NCBI GenBank assembly: GCA_943736015.1
Contig: OX031062.1
Span: forward strand, 52,874,962-52,938,961
DNA length: 64,000 nucleotides
Direction: 5' to 3'
DNA from: Tridacna crocea
Taxonomy: Eukaryota > Mollusca > Bivalvia > Cardiida > Cardiidae
Shown: piece by piece, positions 9,423 through 19,785 of the stretch
Position numbering within the stretch: the stretch's first letter is position 1
Layout: every line of letters starts with the position of its first letter
The notes under the pieces: model-generated
What the model was told of the DNA's origin: nothing
The model's input: the letters and a program-made list of their open reading frames with translations, nothing else
Databases searched by the model: none
Program-made: the position numbers and the translations under genes

Positions 9423-12400
9423 CTGTTCCAAAAACACAAGCAAAACAATTTATGAAAAATGCTGTATAAAATGTTTCCTTATGGGCAAACACCTGTAATA
9501 ATTCAAAGACTATTTCATTCAAAATATTCACCAATGATGGCTGTATCGAAAGAGCTGCTTAGTACAGGTAAGCTGTATCACAGATTTGACCATATTGTTT
9601 CATTACCTTGTTATCAGTTATGTAACCCTGTACCACAAAATCCTGGCATTGTTTACTATTGACTGCAGTGATTATGAACACCTGCATTGTTTACTTTTAG
9701 TTACTGCAGTGATTATGAACACTTGCATTGTCTACTTTTGTTTGACTGCAATGTTTACGAACTCCTGCATTGTTTACTTTTACTGCCATTGGGCCTTTCC
9801 CCTGGCAAAAATTTATATTTGTTTAAATAAAAAAAATTACAGACTAAAGATTAAATGAGGCTCAGTTGATGGTTTTGTCTTTTAAAGGGTAGAAAACATT
9901 GTGGGGAAAAGGAGATTACCGGTATGCTAGTTAACAACATTTTTTATTTTTCTCATAATGTTTTCAAAAGCCCCTTTCTATCAGCTTCATGAAAACTGGG
10001 CATTGTTTTTTAAAGGGTTTGAAGAGGGGGCAATATGATGATGATATGAAAAATAGGCACAGTGAACTCAGCACCAGATTTAATACCTATCTGTAGATCA
10101 CCGTTTTTGATATCTTTGTTGTCACCTGCATGGTTAGTTTTGGTTGGTGTTTTTTCTTTTACTCCATTCTTAGTTACAGTTCCTTCTTGCACATGTTCTT
10201 GCATATCCTGTGCTGTTGAAATATTGTTGAATTTCGATTGTTGACTGTCTCGGTTTTCCTCCTTTGGCCTGTCATTATTGTCTTTAGCTGAAAAAATAAA
10301 TTAATCCTTTACCACACAAAATCTTAAGTTTTAACAACCTTGAGTTTAGGACCTTTTGAAAAATTGTGGGAAAAGGAGAAATTTTTAATGCTGGTGACCA
10401 GCAATGTCTCCCATCACACAATGTTTTCTACTGGTTTACCGGCAACTTTTACTAGTGTGGCTACTTTTTTATTTGGTTTTCTGCAAATGCCTTGGATTTA
10501 GACAAAATATTTTTTGTTTGATAAATAGTTAAATCTGACATACTCAAATGAAAAATTGAGTTGAGTTGGTAGGAAAAATTAAAGTTTGCAATTTCAAGAC
10601 TGGTTTTGTGCTATGTTCTATATAGTCTTGCCTTGATGTACATTCTATAGCCCAGTCTTAGGAGTTCTATCTTCTGTATAGTCATGCCTGCTTTTTCCAT
10701 TTCAAGACTGGTTTTGTGTGAACTGTGTTCTTTATAGTCTTATCTGAATTTGTGCAATTTCACAACTGGTTTAGTGAGTACTTTTGTCTGTATCATCTTG
10801 CCTTAACCCTTTCCCACACGAGAAAATTTTAGACTGGTCCAAATTGATAGCATTTGCAGACGACAAAATAAAAGTGACTGAAAAATTGAAATTTGTTCTG
10901 GGAAGGGTAGAAAATACTGTGGGAAAAGGAGAAAATGCTGGTTACCAGCATTTTCTCCTTTTCCCACAGTGTTTTCAAAAGGCTTCTTTCTCAGGGGCGT
11001 CAAAAGTAGGGATTGTGTGGTAATGGGTTAATTTTCAATTTCAAGACTGGTTTAGTGAGTACCATCTTCTGTACAGTCTTGCCTGGAGTTGCAATTTCCA
11101 GACTGGTTTTGTTAGTACATACATGTACATCTTGCCTTGATATGCTTTTTTTAGGCTGGTTTTGTACTGTATTCTGGATCGCCTTGCCAGGATTTATAAT
11201 TTCAAGATTGGATTTGTGAGTAAAATGTTTTGTATAGTCTCGCCTTGACTTACAATTTCAAGACTAGTTTTGTAGAATGTTCTGTATCTTCTTGCCTATG
11301 GCAAGACTGGTTTTGTGAGTTCTATATTCTGTATAGCATTGCCTTGAATTGCAATATCAAATCTGATTTTGTACTTTATACTGTGTCAAATTTCCTGTTT
11401 TAACCATTTCAAGGCTAGTGTTGTGAGTACTATGCTCAGTATGACCTTTCCTGGATTTGCAATTTCAAGGCTGGTTTTGTACTTGATTCTGTATCATTTT
11501 GCCTGGATTTTCAATTTCAAGTTTGTTTTCTTGAGCACTATATTCTATTACAGTCTTGCATTGATTTGCAATTTCAAGACTGTGAGTACTATGTATGTTC
11601 AATCCTGCCTTAATTTGCAATTTCAAGAATAGAGTAATATTTAAGTAATATTTACATTATGAATACAAACTCTCCGCCAAACCCAATGTTATGGGTACTC
11701 ATTATTCCCCCCCCCCCTCCCCCCCCAAAAAAAAAACAAATGTCCGTGTGTCCGTCTGTGTACAAAATACTAGTAATTTTGCGTTGTGAACTCCTGCAGT
11801 TTTCCTTTGATTGTATTGAAACTTTGCACATACATGTATGATGATCATGATATTAAAGATTTACAGTTTTCAAGTGTCAACTCTTCCTGATTGAGGAACT
11901 ATATCCCCTTGAACTTAACACTTTTTTCTGTCAAAGCGCTGGCAGAGGTATTAAGTCACATTCAGTGACAGCTCTAGTTTGAATTGTCTCATTAAGACGA
12001 TTCTAATGAGTACTTGCATAGAGTTCAAAAGAGAAATACATGTAATGGATTTAAAATACCATGAAACCCCGCCCCCCTCTTATCTGGAGCTCTGCCATCA
12101 GTTTGGACAAGTCTAAAATTTTATTATCTGGTAAAGAATGAACCCTGTGCCACATAAACATGAGTTTAAACTGCCCTGAGGAAGAGGCCATTTTAAAACA
12201 TTGTAAAAAAAGGAGAAACTGCTGGTAACCAACATTTTCTCCTTTTTCCCCACAACGTTTCCTACCCAGTCAACAACAGAAATTATCAACTGAACTACAT
12301 TTAAGTTGTCGTCTGTAAATGCTGTCAGTTTTAAAGAGTCTAAAGTTTTGTAGTTTGGTAAAGCGTTTAACTCTTTACCACACGAGAAAGTTGTAGACTT

Positions 12401-15400
12401 GTCCAAATTGAAAGCATTTGCAGATGACAAAATTAAGGTGACTGAGAAATCAAAATTTGGTTTGGGAAGGGTAGAAAACACTGTGGGAAAAAGAGAAAAT
12501 GCTGGTTACCAGCAGTAACCAGCATTTTCTCCTTTTCCCACTGTGTTTTCAAGAGGATTCTTTCTCGGGGTCGTTTAAAGCCAGGATTGTGTGGTTAAAA
12601 GTGAACTATAAGGTAAAGAATTTCAAAATTCCCCTATTTGGAGTCAAATTTCTTGGATCAGATTTAACTTGTTCTGGCTGACGTATTATTTTGTTATTAT
12701 TGGCTACATTCCAGGAAAGAGAAAAGGTAGTTAAATCGTCTAATTTGAAGGTACTTGCAGACGAAAAAGTAAAACTGGCGCCAATGATGGGATTTTTGGC
12801 TGAATGAGAAGAAAAAAATGTGGGAAATGGGGGTAAGGCTGGATACCAAGGTCTTTCCTTTAGCCTTTTCCCTTGTGATTAAAACTTGGGATCTATTGGT
12901 AAACCTTTTTCCAAGTAATCCCAACATTTAACAATTCTAAGGAAAAAGCCCTTTGAAAACATGGTGGGAAAGGAAGAAAATGCAGGTAACTGTGTGGGTG
13001 GAAATTTTTATGATTTCACAAATTTAAAAAATTTGCTAGCTTTTCTGTTAGCTTTTTGCACCACATATATACCAACAAGTAACAAACATTTTCAGTTTGC
13101 AAACATATCTGCACACTATATGTCCATGTAATCTGTTATTGGCAAACTTTCCTTTTCCCACGTATATCCACATATACAGTATTGTACTAGTATTTTCTCC
13201 TTTCGCATTTTCTACTCCTTGGAAGATAAATTTACAATTTTACCCACAGCTAATTTGTCGTCTTCAAAAGCTTTAAATTTGGACAAGTCAAATGAACAGT
13301 CTGAAATTTCGTTTTCTGGTAAATGGTTACGAGGTCAAATTAATGTACTGGAATTAGCAGTATCGAGCAGTGTTTATATATAACACAAGAAATCAACATG
13401 AATTAACCCTCTACCACATGATCCCAACTTTTAACAACCCTGAGAAGAATCTTTAGGGAAACATAGTGGGAAAAGGAGAAAATGTTGGTACCCAGCATTT
13501 TCTCCTTTTCCCACTATGTTTTCTATCCTTCCCCAGTCACATTGATTTTGTTGTCTGTAAAATGCTTTCAATTTAGACAAGTCTAAAAATTTGCTGTTTA
13601 GTAAAGAGTTAATGAAATGAAGGTTGAATTACTCAAGGTTGACACACAATGCAAGTATAATGAATATGATTGTGCTTTATGCATTAAGATTACTGAAATG
13701 ATGCCAAAAACTGTTTTGAAGTAAATTCATAGGAAAATGCACCATCAGCTTTGATTGCCTATGATACTGATCAGAACTAATGCTACACATTTTCCATTGA
13801 TTTGGCCATTGTAAGGTATAGTTAATTACACTGAATTAACCCTTTTGAAGATATTAATGTCACATCTTTCATACACTGAAAAAGGTTTCTAAAAACAAAA
13901 TTGTTAAAGGTTAAAATGGTGATCAGCATTTTTTTGATTCCAATAATGTCTTCTTCAATTCAAAGAACACTCCTATTACATGTATTCGAAGTGTTCTTTG
14001 AATTAATGCTTTCAGGTTGAACCAGACTAAAACTTTGTCGTTTGGTAAAGAGTAAAATATTTAACTATTTACCAAGCGACAAAATTTTAGACTGGTTCGA
14101 AATGAAAGCATTAATTTTAGCAGACAACAAAAACATGACTCAAAAATTGAACACAAATTAAACTAATTTTTTATTCACATTTATTTTGTCGTCTGCAAAT
14201 GCTTTCATTTTGGACTTGTCCAAAATTTTGTCATTAGGTAAAGAGTTACAGACTTTTACTGAAGTTCTTATTTGTATGAAAGATAAATATTTTAAAAAGT
14301 GTACCTTTTTGTGTTGCTGCAAAAGTGACTTTTTCATCTGTTTTGTGACCTGAAAGTTCAAGACTTTCAGGTTTTTGACTGGTCTGATTGGTTTGAGTTT
14401 TTGTCGCTGGTATTTTTGAACTTTTCCTGATTTTGGTTTCTTTCTTCAGACTATTGGATTCCAAACTTCCATTATGCCCGTCAGTTTTACTTGCAAGCTT
14501 TGTAGGTTTAGGTTCAGTTATGTTTGGAAGCTGATCACAGTCTGTTTGACCATAAGGGAGATCTCTTTTAACTTTCTCTGACTTAAACTTGGAGTCTGGT
14601 TTGTCAGGTTTGGTTTTTCCTGAGGTTTTGTCTGATTTTGATTTGCCAGAAGTTGGTTTGCTTTCCTGACACTTCATAAGCTGTTTCACAAGGTCTTGAC
14701 GATCAATCGTAAGAAGTGCCTCGAGAAAGTGGTTGAATTTTTGCTTGTCAAACTTCAAAACCAGTGACAGAAAGTCTTCTGTACGTTCTGATTCAGTGAT
14801 TGGTTTTGATTTTAGACTAATCCAGTACTCCAATGTAACAACACGACGTTGGATCAAATGGTCCACAAAGTCTTTCATAACCAGCGTATTCTTCAGCTGG
14901 CTCCATCGCTTTGTGATCACTTTGTTCAGTGCATTTGGCCATTTCATGTCATCCACCCTGTAATTGTAATTAACATTCGGTCAAATTCGTAGTTTTTATC
15001 ATGTTGATTCTTTGTGTCTATCTGACTGTACATGAACAATCTACATTGACCTCCAGGTCAATATTTCCCATAACTCCAATTGAATTTTACCTACTAGAAT
15101 GAAATTAAACTGTAGATAGGAGCTGCACTGACAAAATGCAGGGTAAGAGAGACAAACCTAGCTACATTATACCTGTTGAATTATCTCTCCTTTCATGTTA
15201 AAAAGTTACCCATTCTGACAGCTTATCTGTTGTAGTTTTTTACAGGCAAACATAGTCATAGAAAATGTTGATAAAGATATTAGTTTAATAGTACATGTAT
15301 TGTATCAATGTTAACTCTTTCCCAAACAATTTCTGGTTTTCATGACCCAGAAAAAGAAGCCTTTTGAAAACATCTAGGGAAAAGGAGAAAATGCTGGTAA

Positions 15401-16148
15401 CCATCTAATGTAGTCATAAAGTGCCGTCTTGAATAAGCCTACACAGACTGTGAAGGCTGATCCAAGAAGACGCTTTATGCAAATGTCCGAACAACCTTTT
15501 TCACATGTTGCAAGCCATTTAGTCTTACTCTAGAAATTTGCACAAATTCTGATTGGCTAAACATTTGATTTAGCCAATCGGGATTTGATTGCGTTATTTT
15601 CAAATTTAGAAAAAAAATGAGAATAAGACAAAGAATGCTCTTAAGAATGGTAGATGAATGTGGACCCTGGGAGTTCAAACCCTACGGGGTTAGAGTGCTG
15701 TCGGGGCTTCATGATACTCATTGCAACAGACTTCTTCTCTTGAGTCTGTTAGCAATAGCCTGCATTATTTTAGGGGGAAAGTTTCCTGTAAACATCGTTG
15801 AGTGTATTGTGCAAAGTACAAGTAAAGAAATGTCAAAGATGGAATTCATGCCATTATTGTTCTTACTCTTGTGACAGTTTCTAAAAAACTTCGAGAAAAG
15901 CTTCAAGAAAAAAAGCAAATCTGAAGTACCTTTTGAAATGGTATCAAAGGAACATTTTGCTAATCTGCCATAAAAATGTACGCTAGCAAGCAATTTTTTT
16001 TATTGCAGATATTACAGAGAAGTAATATCAGAGACTAATATGGAAAAAACCTTTTTTCATTTTCCAAGATTGGAAAATGGTGAGTAAAACAATCTTTTGA
16101 AAATGTGTATACATTATCATAAGTGACTTACCCAGAAGCCGTAGCCAT
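8413..16148 (-). CDS. CARD domain and coiled-coil protein, 4 coding exons, complete
   Basis: Four minus-strand exons (16132-16148, 14305-14957, 10087-10287, 8413-9422) with GT-AG borders total 1881 nt and give an uninterrupted 626-residue protein. Residues about 16-102 read as a CARD-type six-helix death fold (for example FVDHLIQRRVVT, then FNHFLEALLTIDRQDLVKQL). Residues 105-290 are a Lys/Ser/Thr-rich, probably disordered linker. Residues 291-605 are heptad-rich coiled coil with a repeated LSDLR.xLED motif. No signal peptide or membrane segment is seen, so it is likely cytosolic. CARDs bind other CARDs in apoptosis and innate immune signalling; CARD plus coiled coil recalls the CARD9/CARD11 scaffold layout, but no orthology is claimed. 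The partner and function are inferred only. The splice phases agree at every junction, which strongly supports the model. Confidence 0.85.
9640..9784 (+). repeat. 42-bp tandem repeat, about 3.4 units
   Basis: CTGCAGTGATTATGAACACC recurs at 9663, 9704 and (degenerate) 9746, followed each time by TGCATTGTTTACTTTT. It lies in intron 3 of the CARD gene. Confidence 0.8.
9872..10020 (-). mobile_element. Family A MITE, decayed
   Basis: AAAGGGTAGAAAACATTGTG and ATAATGTTTTCAAAAGCCCC flank a corrupted palindrome. Confidence 0.55.
10087..10287 (-). CDS. CARD gene exon 3 (linker)
   Basis: The acceptor is TTTTTTCAG and the donor is ATAG|GTATTA. This 201-nt exon codes a charged, Asn/Lys-rich stretch. It enters with G+CT and leaves with G, both matching the neighbouring exons. 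Confidence 0.75.
10301..10532 (+). mobile_element. Family A MITE, diverged full length
   Basis: TTAATCCTTTACCACACAAA to GATAAATAGTTAA. It starts 13 bp upstream of the exon 3 acceptor of the CARD gene (read on minus), inside the intron. Confidence 0.75.
10585..11630 (+). repeat. ~55-bp tandem array, about 15 units, split by a MITE
   Basis: The unit is close to GCAATTTCAAGACTGGTTTT, then GTGAGTACTATNTTCTGTAT, AGTCTTGCCTTGATTT. Unit starts are spaced 52-58 bp. A family A MITE (10803-11031) interrupts it at a TTAA. It lies in intron 2 of the CARD gene. Confidence 0.85.
10803..11031 (-). mobile_element. Family A MITE, full length, inserted in the tandem array
   Basis: It is flanked by TTAA on both sides. 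The array unit at about 11609 still reads GCCTTAATTTGCAATTTC, the uninterrupted form of the target. Confidence 0.92.
11640..12090 (+). repeat. Dispersed repeat sharing CTATCTGGAGCTCTG-type end with 57650-57855
   Basis: CCAAACCCAATGTTATG and GATTCTAATGAGTACTTGC match CCAAACCCTATGTTGTG and GATTCTAATGAGTACCC at 57706-57775. The host is split by the repeat at 11692-11987. Confidence 0.6.
11692..11987 (+). repeat. Dispersed repeat (TATACCCC family), nested in another repeat
   Basis: It begins with a poly-C/poly-A run and shares GTCTGTGTACAAAATA, ATTGTATTGAAACTTTGCAC and CTTCCTGATTGAGGAAC with 47731-48026, ending GACAGCTCTAGTTT. Confidence 0.7.
12139..12370 (+). mobile_element. Family A MITE, full length, tandem with next
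   Basis: It runs from TGAACCCTGTGCCACA to the TTTAA at 12366-12370, a boundary shared with the element at 12367. Confidence 0.75.
12367..12598 (-). mobile_element. Family A MITE with duplicated palindrome centre
   Basis: The centre reads GCTGGTTACCAGCAGTAACC before AGC, an 11-bp expansion that keeps the palindrome. The two flanking elements share one TTAA. Confidence 0.85.
12730..12905 (-). mobile_element. Family A MITE, decayed
   Basis: GTACTTGCAGACGAAAAAGT and GGCTGGATACCAAGG are recognisable remnants. Confidence 0.5.
12906..13328 (+). mobile_element. Family A MITE split by another repeat
   Basis: The left half (12906-12994) stops at the palindrome centre GCAGGTAACTG and the right half resumes at about 13188 (TATTTTCTCCTTTCGC). 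The 193-bp insert resembles 54075-54235 (ACATATATACCAACAAGTAA). Confidence 0.7.
13403..13612 (+). mobile_element. Family A MITE, full length, internal deletion
   Basis: TTAACCCTCTACCACATGAT to TAGTAAAGAGTTAA. The palindrome centre GTTGGTACCCAGC is intact apart from one mismatch. Confidence 0.85.
13836..14056 (+). mobile_element. Family A MITE, decayed, with a second inverted repeat
   Basis: The ends are recognisable. An inverted repeat (AATTCAAAGAACACTCC / GAAGTGTTCTTTGAATT) at 13957-14004 lies where arm sequence is expected. Confidence 0.55.
14061..14248. mobile_element. Symmetric right-right derivative of family A, no palindrome core
   Basis: Both halves are right arms facing each other: GACAAAATTTTAGACTGGTT at the left and GTCGTCTGCAAATGCTTTCA at the right. 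The central 66-bp palindrome is absent. Confidence 0.75.
14305..14957 (-). CDS. CARD gene exon 2 (CARD domain and linker)
   Basis: The acceptor is AATTACAG and the donor is AAAAAG|GTACAC. This 653-nt exon encodes the whole CARD and a Lys/Ser/Thr-rich linker. A repeat element (14061-14248) lies 57 bp past the donor, inside the intron. Confidence 0.88.
15311..15404 (+). mobile_element. Family A MITE, left half only
   Basis: TTAACTCTTTCCCAAACAAT runs to the palindrome centre GAAAATGCTGGTAACCA and stops. Confidence 0.75.
15413..15480. repeat. Short foldback element (CATAAAGTG..CGCTTTATG)
   Basis: The ends GTCATAAAGTGCCGTCTTG and CAAGAAGACGCTTTATGC are inverted copies; the middle has AAGCCTACACAG/CTGTGAAGGCT. 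It abuts the truncated MITE. Confidence 0.65.
16132..16148 (-). CDS. CARD gene exon 1 (first 17 coding nt)
   Basis: This exon reads ATGGCTACGGCTTCTGG followed by a GTAAGT donor. It is the only way found to supply an in-frame start upstream of the CARD exon: GG joins G of exon 2 to give MATASGVDDM. The 5' untranslated region and promoter were not identified. Confidence 0.7.
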
Positions 16149-16234
16149 TATTCAGTTAGTCCATCCGATATTAAATTAGTTCTATCCAGTAGATTTCATT
16201 GTCGCAGAGAAAACGTGACAATTAAATGTCCTGT

Positions 16235-16432
16235 TCAACCCTTTACAATGCAATCCCCTTAATGACCCTTCTAAAAAGCTATTAAAAACATGGTGGGAAA
16301 AGGATTTTCTCTTTTTCCTGCAATGTTTTCAACCAAACCATAGACAGAGGTCATCAGTGTACCAATAATAAATTTGTTAACTTCAAAAGCTCTTAAATGG
16401 TAAACTACACATATTAGTTTTCTAGTAAAGGG
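16235..16432 (+). mobile_element. Family A MITE, palindrome reduced to AAAGGATTTTCTC
   Basis: Both arms are recognisable, but most of the palindrome is deleted symmetrically about its centre. Confidence 0.6.
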
Positions 16433-16439
16433 AAAACCA

Positions 16440-16610
16440 TGTACCAAATGAACGCACCCTTTCCAAGGTCTGTTAGGGAGGAGGTTGTTGAAAAAACATT
16501 ACATGGTAAGGCGAAAATACAAATTTCAGGCATTTTTTTTCTACAATGTTTTTTATCGTTTCAGAGGAAAATACCATCATTTGTCATAGATAATTCCAAA
16601 TGAATGAGTT
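16440..16610 (+). mobile_element. Family A MITE, decayed
   Basis: TACAATGTTTTTTATCGTTT and CATCATTTGTC suggest the right half of a highly diverged copy. Confidence 0.4.
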
Positions 16611-16644
16611 TAGAATGTAAACCCTTTACCACACAAACCTGAGT

Positions 16645-16873
16645 TTAACCCTTTACCACACAATCCCCATTTTTAACGACCCTGAGAACAAAAGCCTTTG
16701 AAAACATTGTGGGAAAAGGAGAAAATGCTGGTAACCAGCATTTTCTCCTTTTCCCACAATATTTTCCACCCTTTCCAATTCAGAATTCAAGTTTTGAATC
16801 ACATTAATTTTGTCGTTTGCAAATGCTTCCAATTTGGACTAGTCCAACATTTTGTTGTTTGGTAAAGAGTTAA
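16645..16873 (+). mobile_element. Family A MITE, full length
   Basis: TTAACCCTTTACCACACAAT to TTTGGTAAAGAGTTAA with a perfect core GCTGGTAACCAGC. A 28-bp stub of another copy's left end precedes it. Confidence 0.9.
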
Positions 16874-17069
16874 ACACTCTAAAGGAGAAGCATTTTGAAA
16901 AAAAAAAGGGGGGGGATAAAACTGCTAAATAACAGCATTTACTCCTTTTCCAGCAATGTTTTCAATCCATTCAAGGAGAAAATCCATCATGGGACCAGCT
17001 TTAAAATTGTAGCCTGCAATTGCTTTCAGTTTGGAAAGCCTATGTTTTAGTGTTGTGATAAAGAGTTAA
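16873..17069 (+). mobile_element. Family A MITE, decayed
   Basis: It contains a poly-A/poly-G run in the palindrome arm, then GCTAAATAACAGCATTTACT and a recognisable right arm. Confidence 0.55.
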
Positions 17070-17138
17070 TTCTCCTGTTTAAAGAGCCATGATTTCTTTC
17101 AGTGTCAATGAGCCTTGACTTATGAAATATGATATGTT

Positions 17139-17332
17139 TACCTTTTATAAACCAATCCAAGGCATTTAAGACCCAGAATGGAAGGCTGCAAAATACAATC
17201 TGGAAAAAGGAGGAAATGCTGGTGACCAGTATTTATCCTTTCCTAGGATATTTTAGGCTGTCATAAACAAATCCCATGGTCCCTTGTGTTACATTTTGAT
17301 TTGCCACCTGAAAATGCTTTCCATATGGTTAC
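17139..17332 (+). mobile_element. Family A MITE, decayed
   Basis: The palindrome core GCTGGTGACCAGTATTT and the right arm TTGCCACCTGAAAATGCTTT are visible. Confidence 0.55.
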
Positions 17333-17480
17333 ATAATCCCAAGTTTTAATGGCCTTTTAAGAAAAGGCTTTTGAAAACATTGAGGGAAAAAGAGAAAATG
17401 CTAGTAACCAGCATTTTCTCCTTTTCCCACAATATTTCAGCCCTATCATAGACAGAAATCATCCATGTTGGGACTAATGT
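17331..17480 (+). mobile_element. Family A MITE, right arm truncated
   Basis: The left arm and palindrome (GCTAGTAACCAGC) are intact, then sequence diverges after CATAGACAGAAATC. Confidence 0.65.
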
Positions 17481-17586
17481 CTGCCCCCATACAAGCAATA
17501 AAGGAATGTTTTTGGCCTTTCCTATTTTAGGAATAGTGGATAATGTCATGGGCGGTGAAATCTTTTATCTGCCATTTTATAGAAAA

Positions 17587-17809
17587 TGAACCTTTTACCT
17601 AACAACTCTGTGTTTTAATGATCCTATTGAAGGCTGCTTTACAAAACATCACTGGAAAAGAAGAAAATGCTGCTAATTAAAAAATTCTCATTTCTCCACA
17701 ATGTCTTCTTCCATAGCAAATCCAGTTGTCCTCATTTTAGTCACTTGTTTGTCGTCTGCAATGCTTCAATTCGGACAAGTCCAAAATTATGTCATATGGT
17801 AAAGGGTTT
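17587..17809 (+). mobile_element. Family A MITE, diverged full length
   Basis: CCTTTTACCTAACAACTC to GTCATATGGTAAAGGGTT; the palindrome is corrupted (GCTGCTAATTAAAAAATTC). Confidence 0.6.
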
Positions 17810-18070
17810 TGAGATTGAGGAAGCTTCAAAGCAGAGGAAACTTACCTGTTTATTTGTAGCACACACCTAATTTTAGAATCTTGGTTTCTTTATTTGCACA
17901 GTGTAGATCAAGATTATATCAAAGTCTGATCTCAGAGCTACACTGATATTTATTTCATGAAATTCAAATAAGAAAATTATCTATTTATAAAGAATATATT
18001 TACATTTAAAGTCAGTTAAAGAGCATCTTCATGCTACAAAATGATGTTAAATGAAAGTCATGTTGCTATA

Positions 18071-18345
18071 TTTTAGCTCCATTGGCCATAGGCCAGCAGG
18101 CTTATGTCATGGCCAGATGTCCTTCATGTGTGTGTGGGTGTGCATGCCTGTGTATTGACTTTTACTTCAAACATCTTCTTCTCTGAACCTAGCTATCCAA
18201 TCTTGATAAAATTCCACAGAAATACTCCTACCATGGTCATCTTCTTGATGAATTTGATTCCTTTGAAACTTTGGTTGCCATGGCAACAAAACTGAAAAAA
18301 TACTGAAAGTCTTCTTCTCTGAAACCATATGGCCCCGGGGTGCCA
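18071..18345 (+). mobile_element. Helentron/pearl-like element, 5' part
   Basis: It begins TTTTAGCTCCATTGGCCATA with a GGCC palindrome and continues into TTCTCTGAA...GGTTGCCATGGCAACAAAAC, as at 51909. It is truncated about 18345. Confidence 0.65.
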
Positions 18346-18611
18346 CATTTGGAATGTGTAATCTAATGTTATTTTCGGCGTTTCGGGAATCGAATAAAAC
18401 AAAAATTAACTTCCCCTGTAATAGTTTAAGCTCCGATAGGAGGCGTTTGTGTAGTGCACAAGTATAATGCTCATGCGCGGGTTCTTCAGTTCAGAGTTGG
18501 AACCGACTGGGACCACACATACATTTCTGTTTAGTTCCTGTACCATGTTATGTATATACATGTAGTTGGACACAAAGTACGGCATTAGGCGCTCAAAGCA
18601 TTGTGAGTCGG

Positions 18612-18775
18612 GCGTGGCTGCCTTTAGAATTGCTGGCGAGGTGTTAGTCCTTGTCATGGCATTTGCCATATTGTGTTTTAGAGTATCACAACATAGTGGG
18701 TAAAGGCATGGCTGCCTTTAGAATTGCTGGCGAGGTTTTAGTCCTCGTCATGGCGCTTGCCATGTTGTGTTTCAT
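18612..18775 (+). repeat. 95-bp direct repeat encoding a hydrophobic peptide twice
   Basis: TGGCTGCCTTTAGAATTGCT begins at 18615 and again at 18710 with matching downstream sequence. The second copy starts with ATG and reads MAAFRIAGEVLVLVMALAML in a 39-codon frame; the first lacks the ATG (GTG) but keeps the frame. No family is recognised. Confidence 0.7.
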
Positions 18776-18778
18776 AGT

Positions 18779-19430
18779 ACCATGTTGTTGGTACATTGTT
18801 CATGGAGTTTGCCATGGCGTGTTTTGAAGAAACTAGCACGTTTGTACGCTGTATTTCATTGTTAATATGTTATGTGATGTGGTTGTTAAAAGTGGTACAT
18901 TAAACGGTCAACAGTCTGTCAACGGTTCCAACTGTTATACCAAAAAATATGTTAGTGTTGTATTGATTGTAAGAGGAGTGTGAGTTTGCAAGGGAAGTAG
19001 GGTTACTTTTTGTATGACATGCCTATTTGGTCAGAGTGCATTTACCTGTGTTCCACTTGATCGACCATTTCCCTCCAATCAATCACATGACCTTTTGAAT
19101 TTTTCATTCCTGCTTCAGTCTTGTCAGTTGTTCACTTGGAAAACCATTGTTTGAGCACAAGATTACAAATTATTGTGGAAAAAAGGATAGAATTTGATGT
19201 AAGTTGCCATTTTGGGATGTTTTTCTCATAGTTCCCAAGTCTTACCTATTTGCTGAAGGTTTTGGAAGTCTTTTAATTTTTTGACCAATTTACCCTTAAC
19301 AGTTGTTCTCATGCTTCTTTCCCAGAGTATTTCCATTTTGTATTTTGATCAGTAAGGCACTTCTCTTTTAACCAGCTTCTTGCCTTTCCCTAGCTTGCAC
19401 ATCTTTTATAAATATTTTCAGCACTAGCAG
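18779..19430. other. Unassigned stretch
   Basis: No gene or repeat is recognised apart from the inverted decamer CGGTTCCAAC (18922) opposite GTTGGAACCG at about 18497. Confidence 0.35.
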
Positions 19431-19785
19431 TGAGAGAGAGAGAGAGAGAGACTTTCGTGAAACAGTGTGGAGTGTGAACTCGCCCAGTTCCTCAAATTGG
19501 TAAGAACATATGTATCTGGTTTTTTTCTTTCTCAGATTTTTATTAGCCACGCGCCAACTGGTATGATGGGAGTCGTTGCCATCTCCCATCATACCATACA
19601 ATTCAATGTTAGTAGTTTTGTTAGTAATTTTAAACAAAGGATGTTTAATATGCCTAACAAAAATTGTATTTCTTATGAACTTGTTCCATTACTTGAATGA
19701 GAGAGAGATAAGACTTACATGAAACAGTGTGGAGTGTGAACTCACCCAGTTCCTCAAGTTGGTAACAACATATGTATCTGTTGTT
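19431..19785 (+). repeat. Direct repeat about 270 bp apart, with (GA)n
   Basis: GAGAGAGA tracts at 19431-19450 and 19699-19707 are each followed by GAAACAGTGTGGAGTGTGAA and CCCAGTTCCTCAA(A/G)TTGGTAA. The repeated unit is about 90 bp. Confidence 0.75.
19559..19594. repeat. Perfect 13-bp stem hairpin
   Basis: GGTATGATGGGAG and CTCCCATCATACC are exact complements around a 10-base spacer, between the two direct repeats. Confidence 0.85.

Noticed and set aside
9423..9534. Upstream extension of the coiled-coil open frame
   Set aside because: A clear acceptor (TTTTGGAACAG) at 9423-9433 and matching phase with exon 3 show that this stretch is intron.
10803..11003. Recurrent open frames of about 60-66 codons (KGENAGNQHFLLFPQCF-type), also at 38744, 46312, 54399, 55718 and 58586
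   Set aside because: They are translations of the family A MITE read across its palindrome. Many copies break the frame and there is no start context or domain, so they are not genes.
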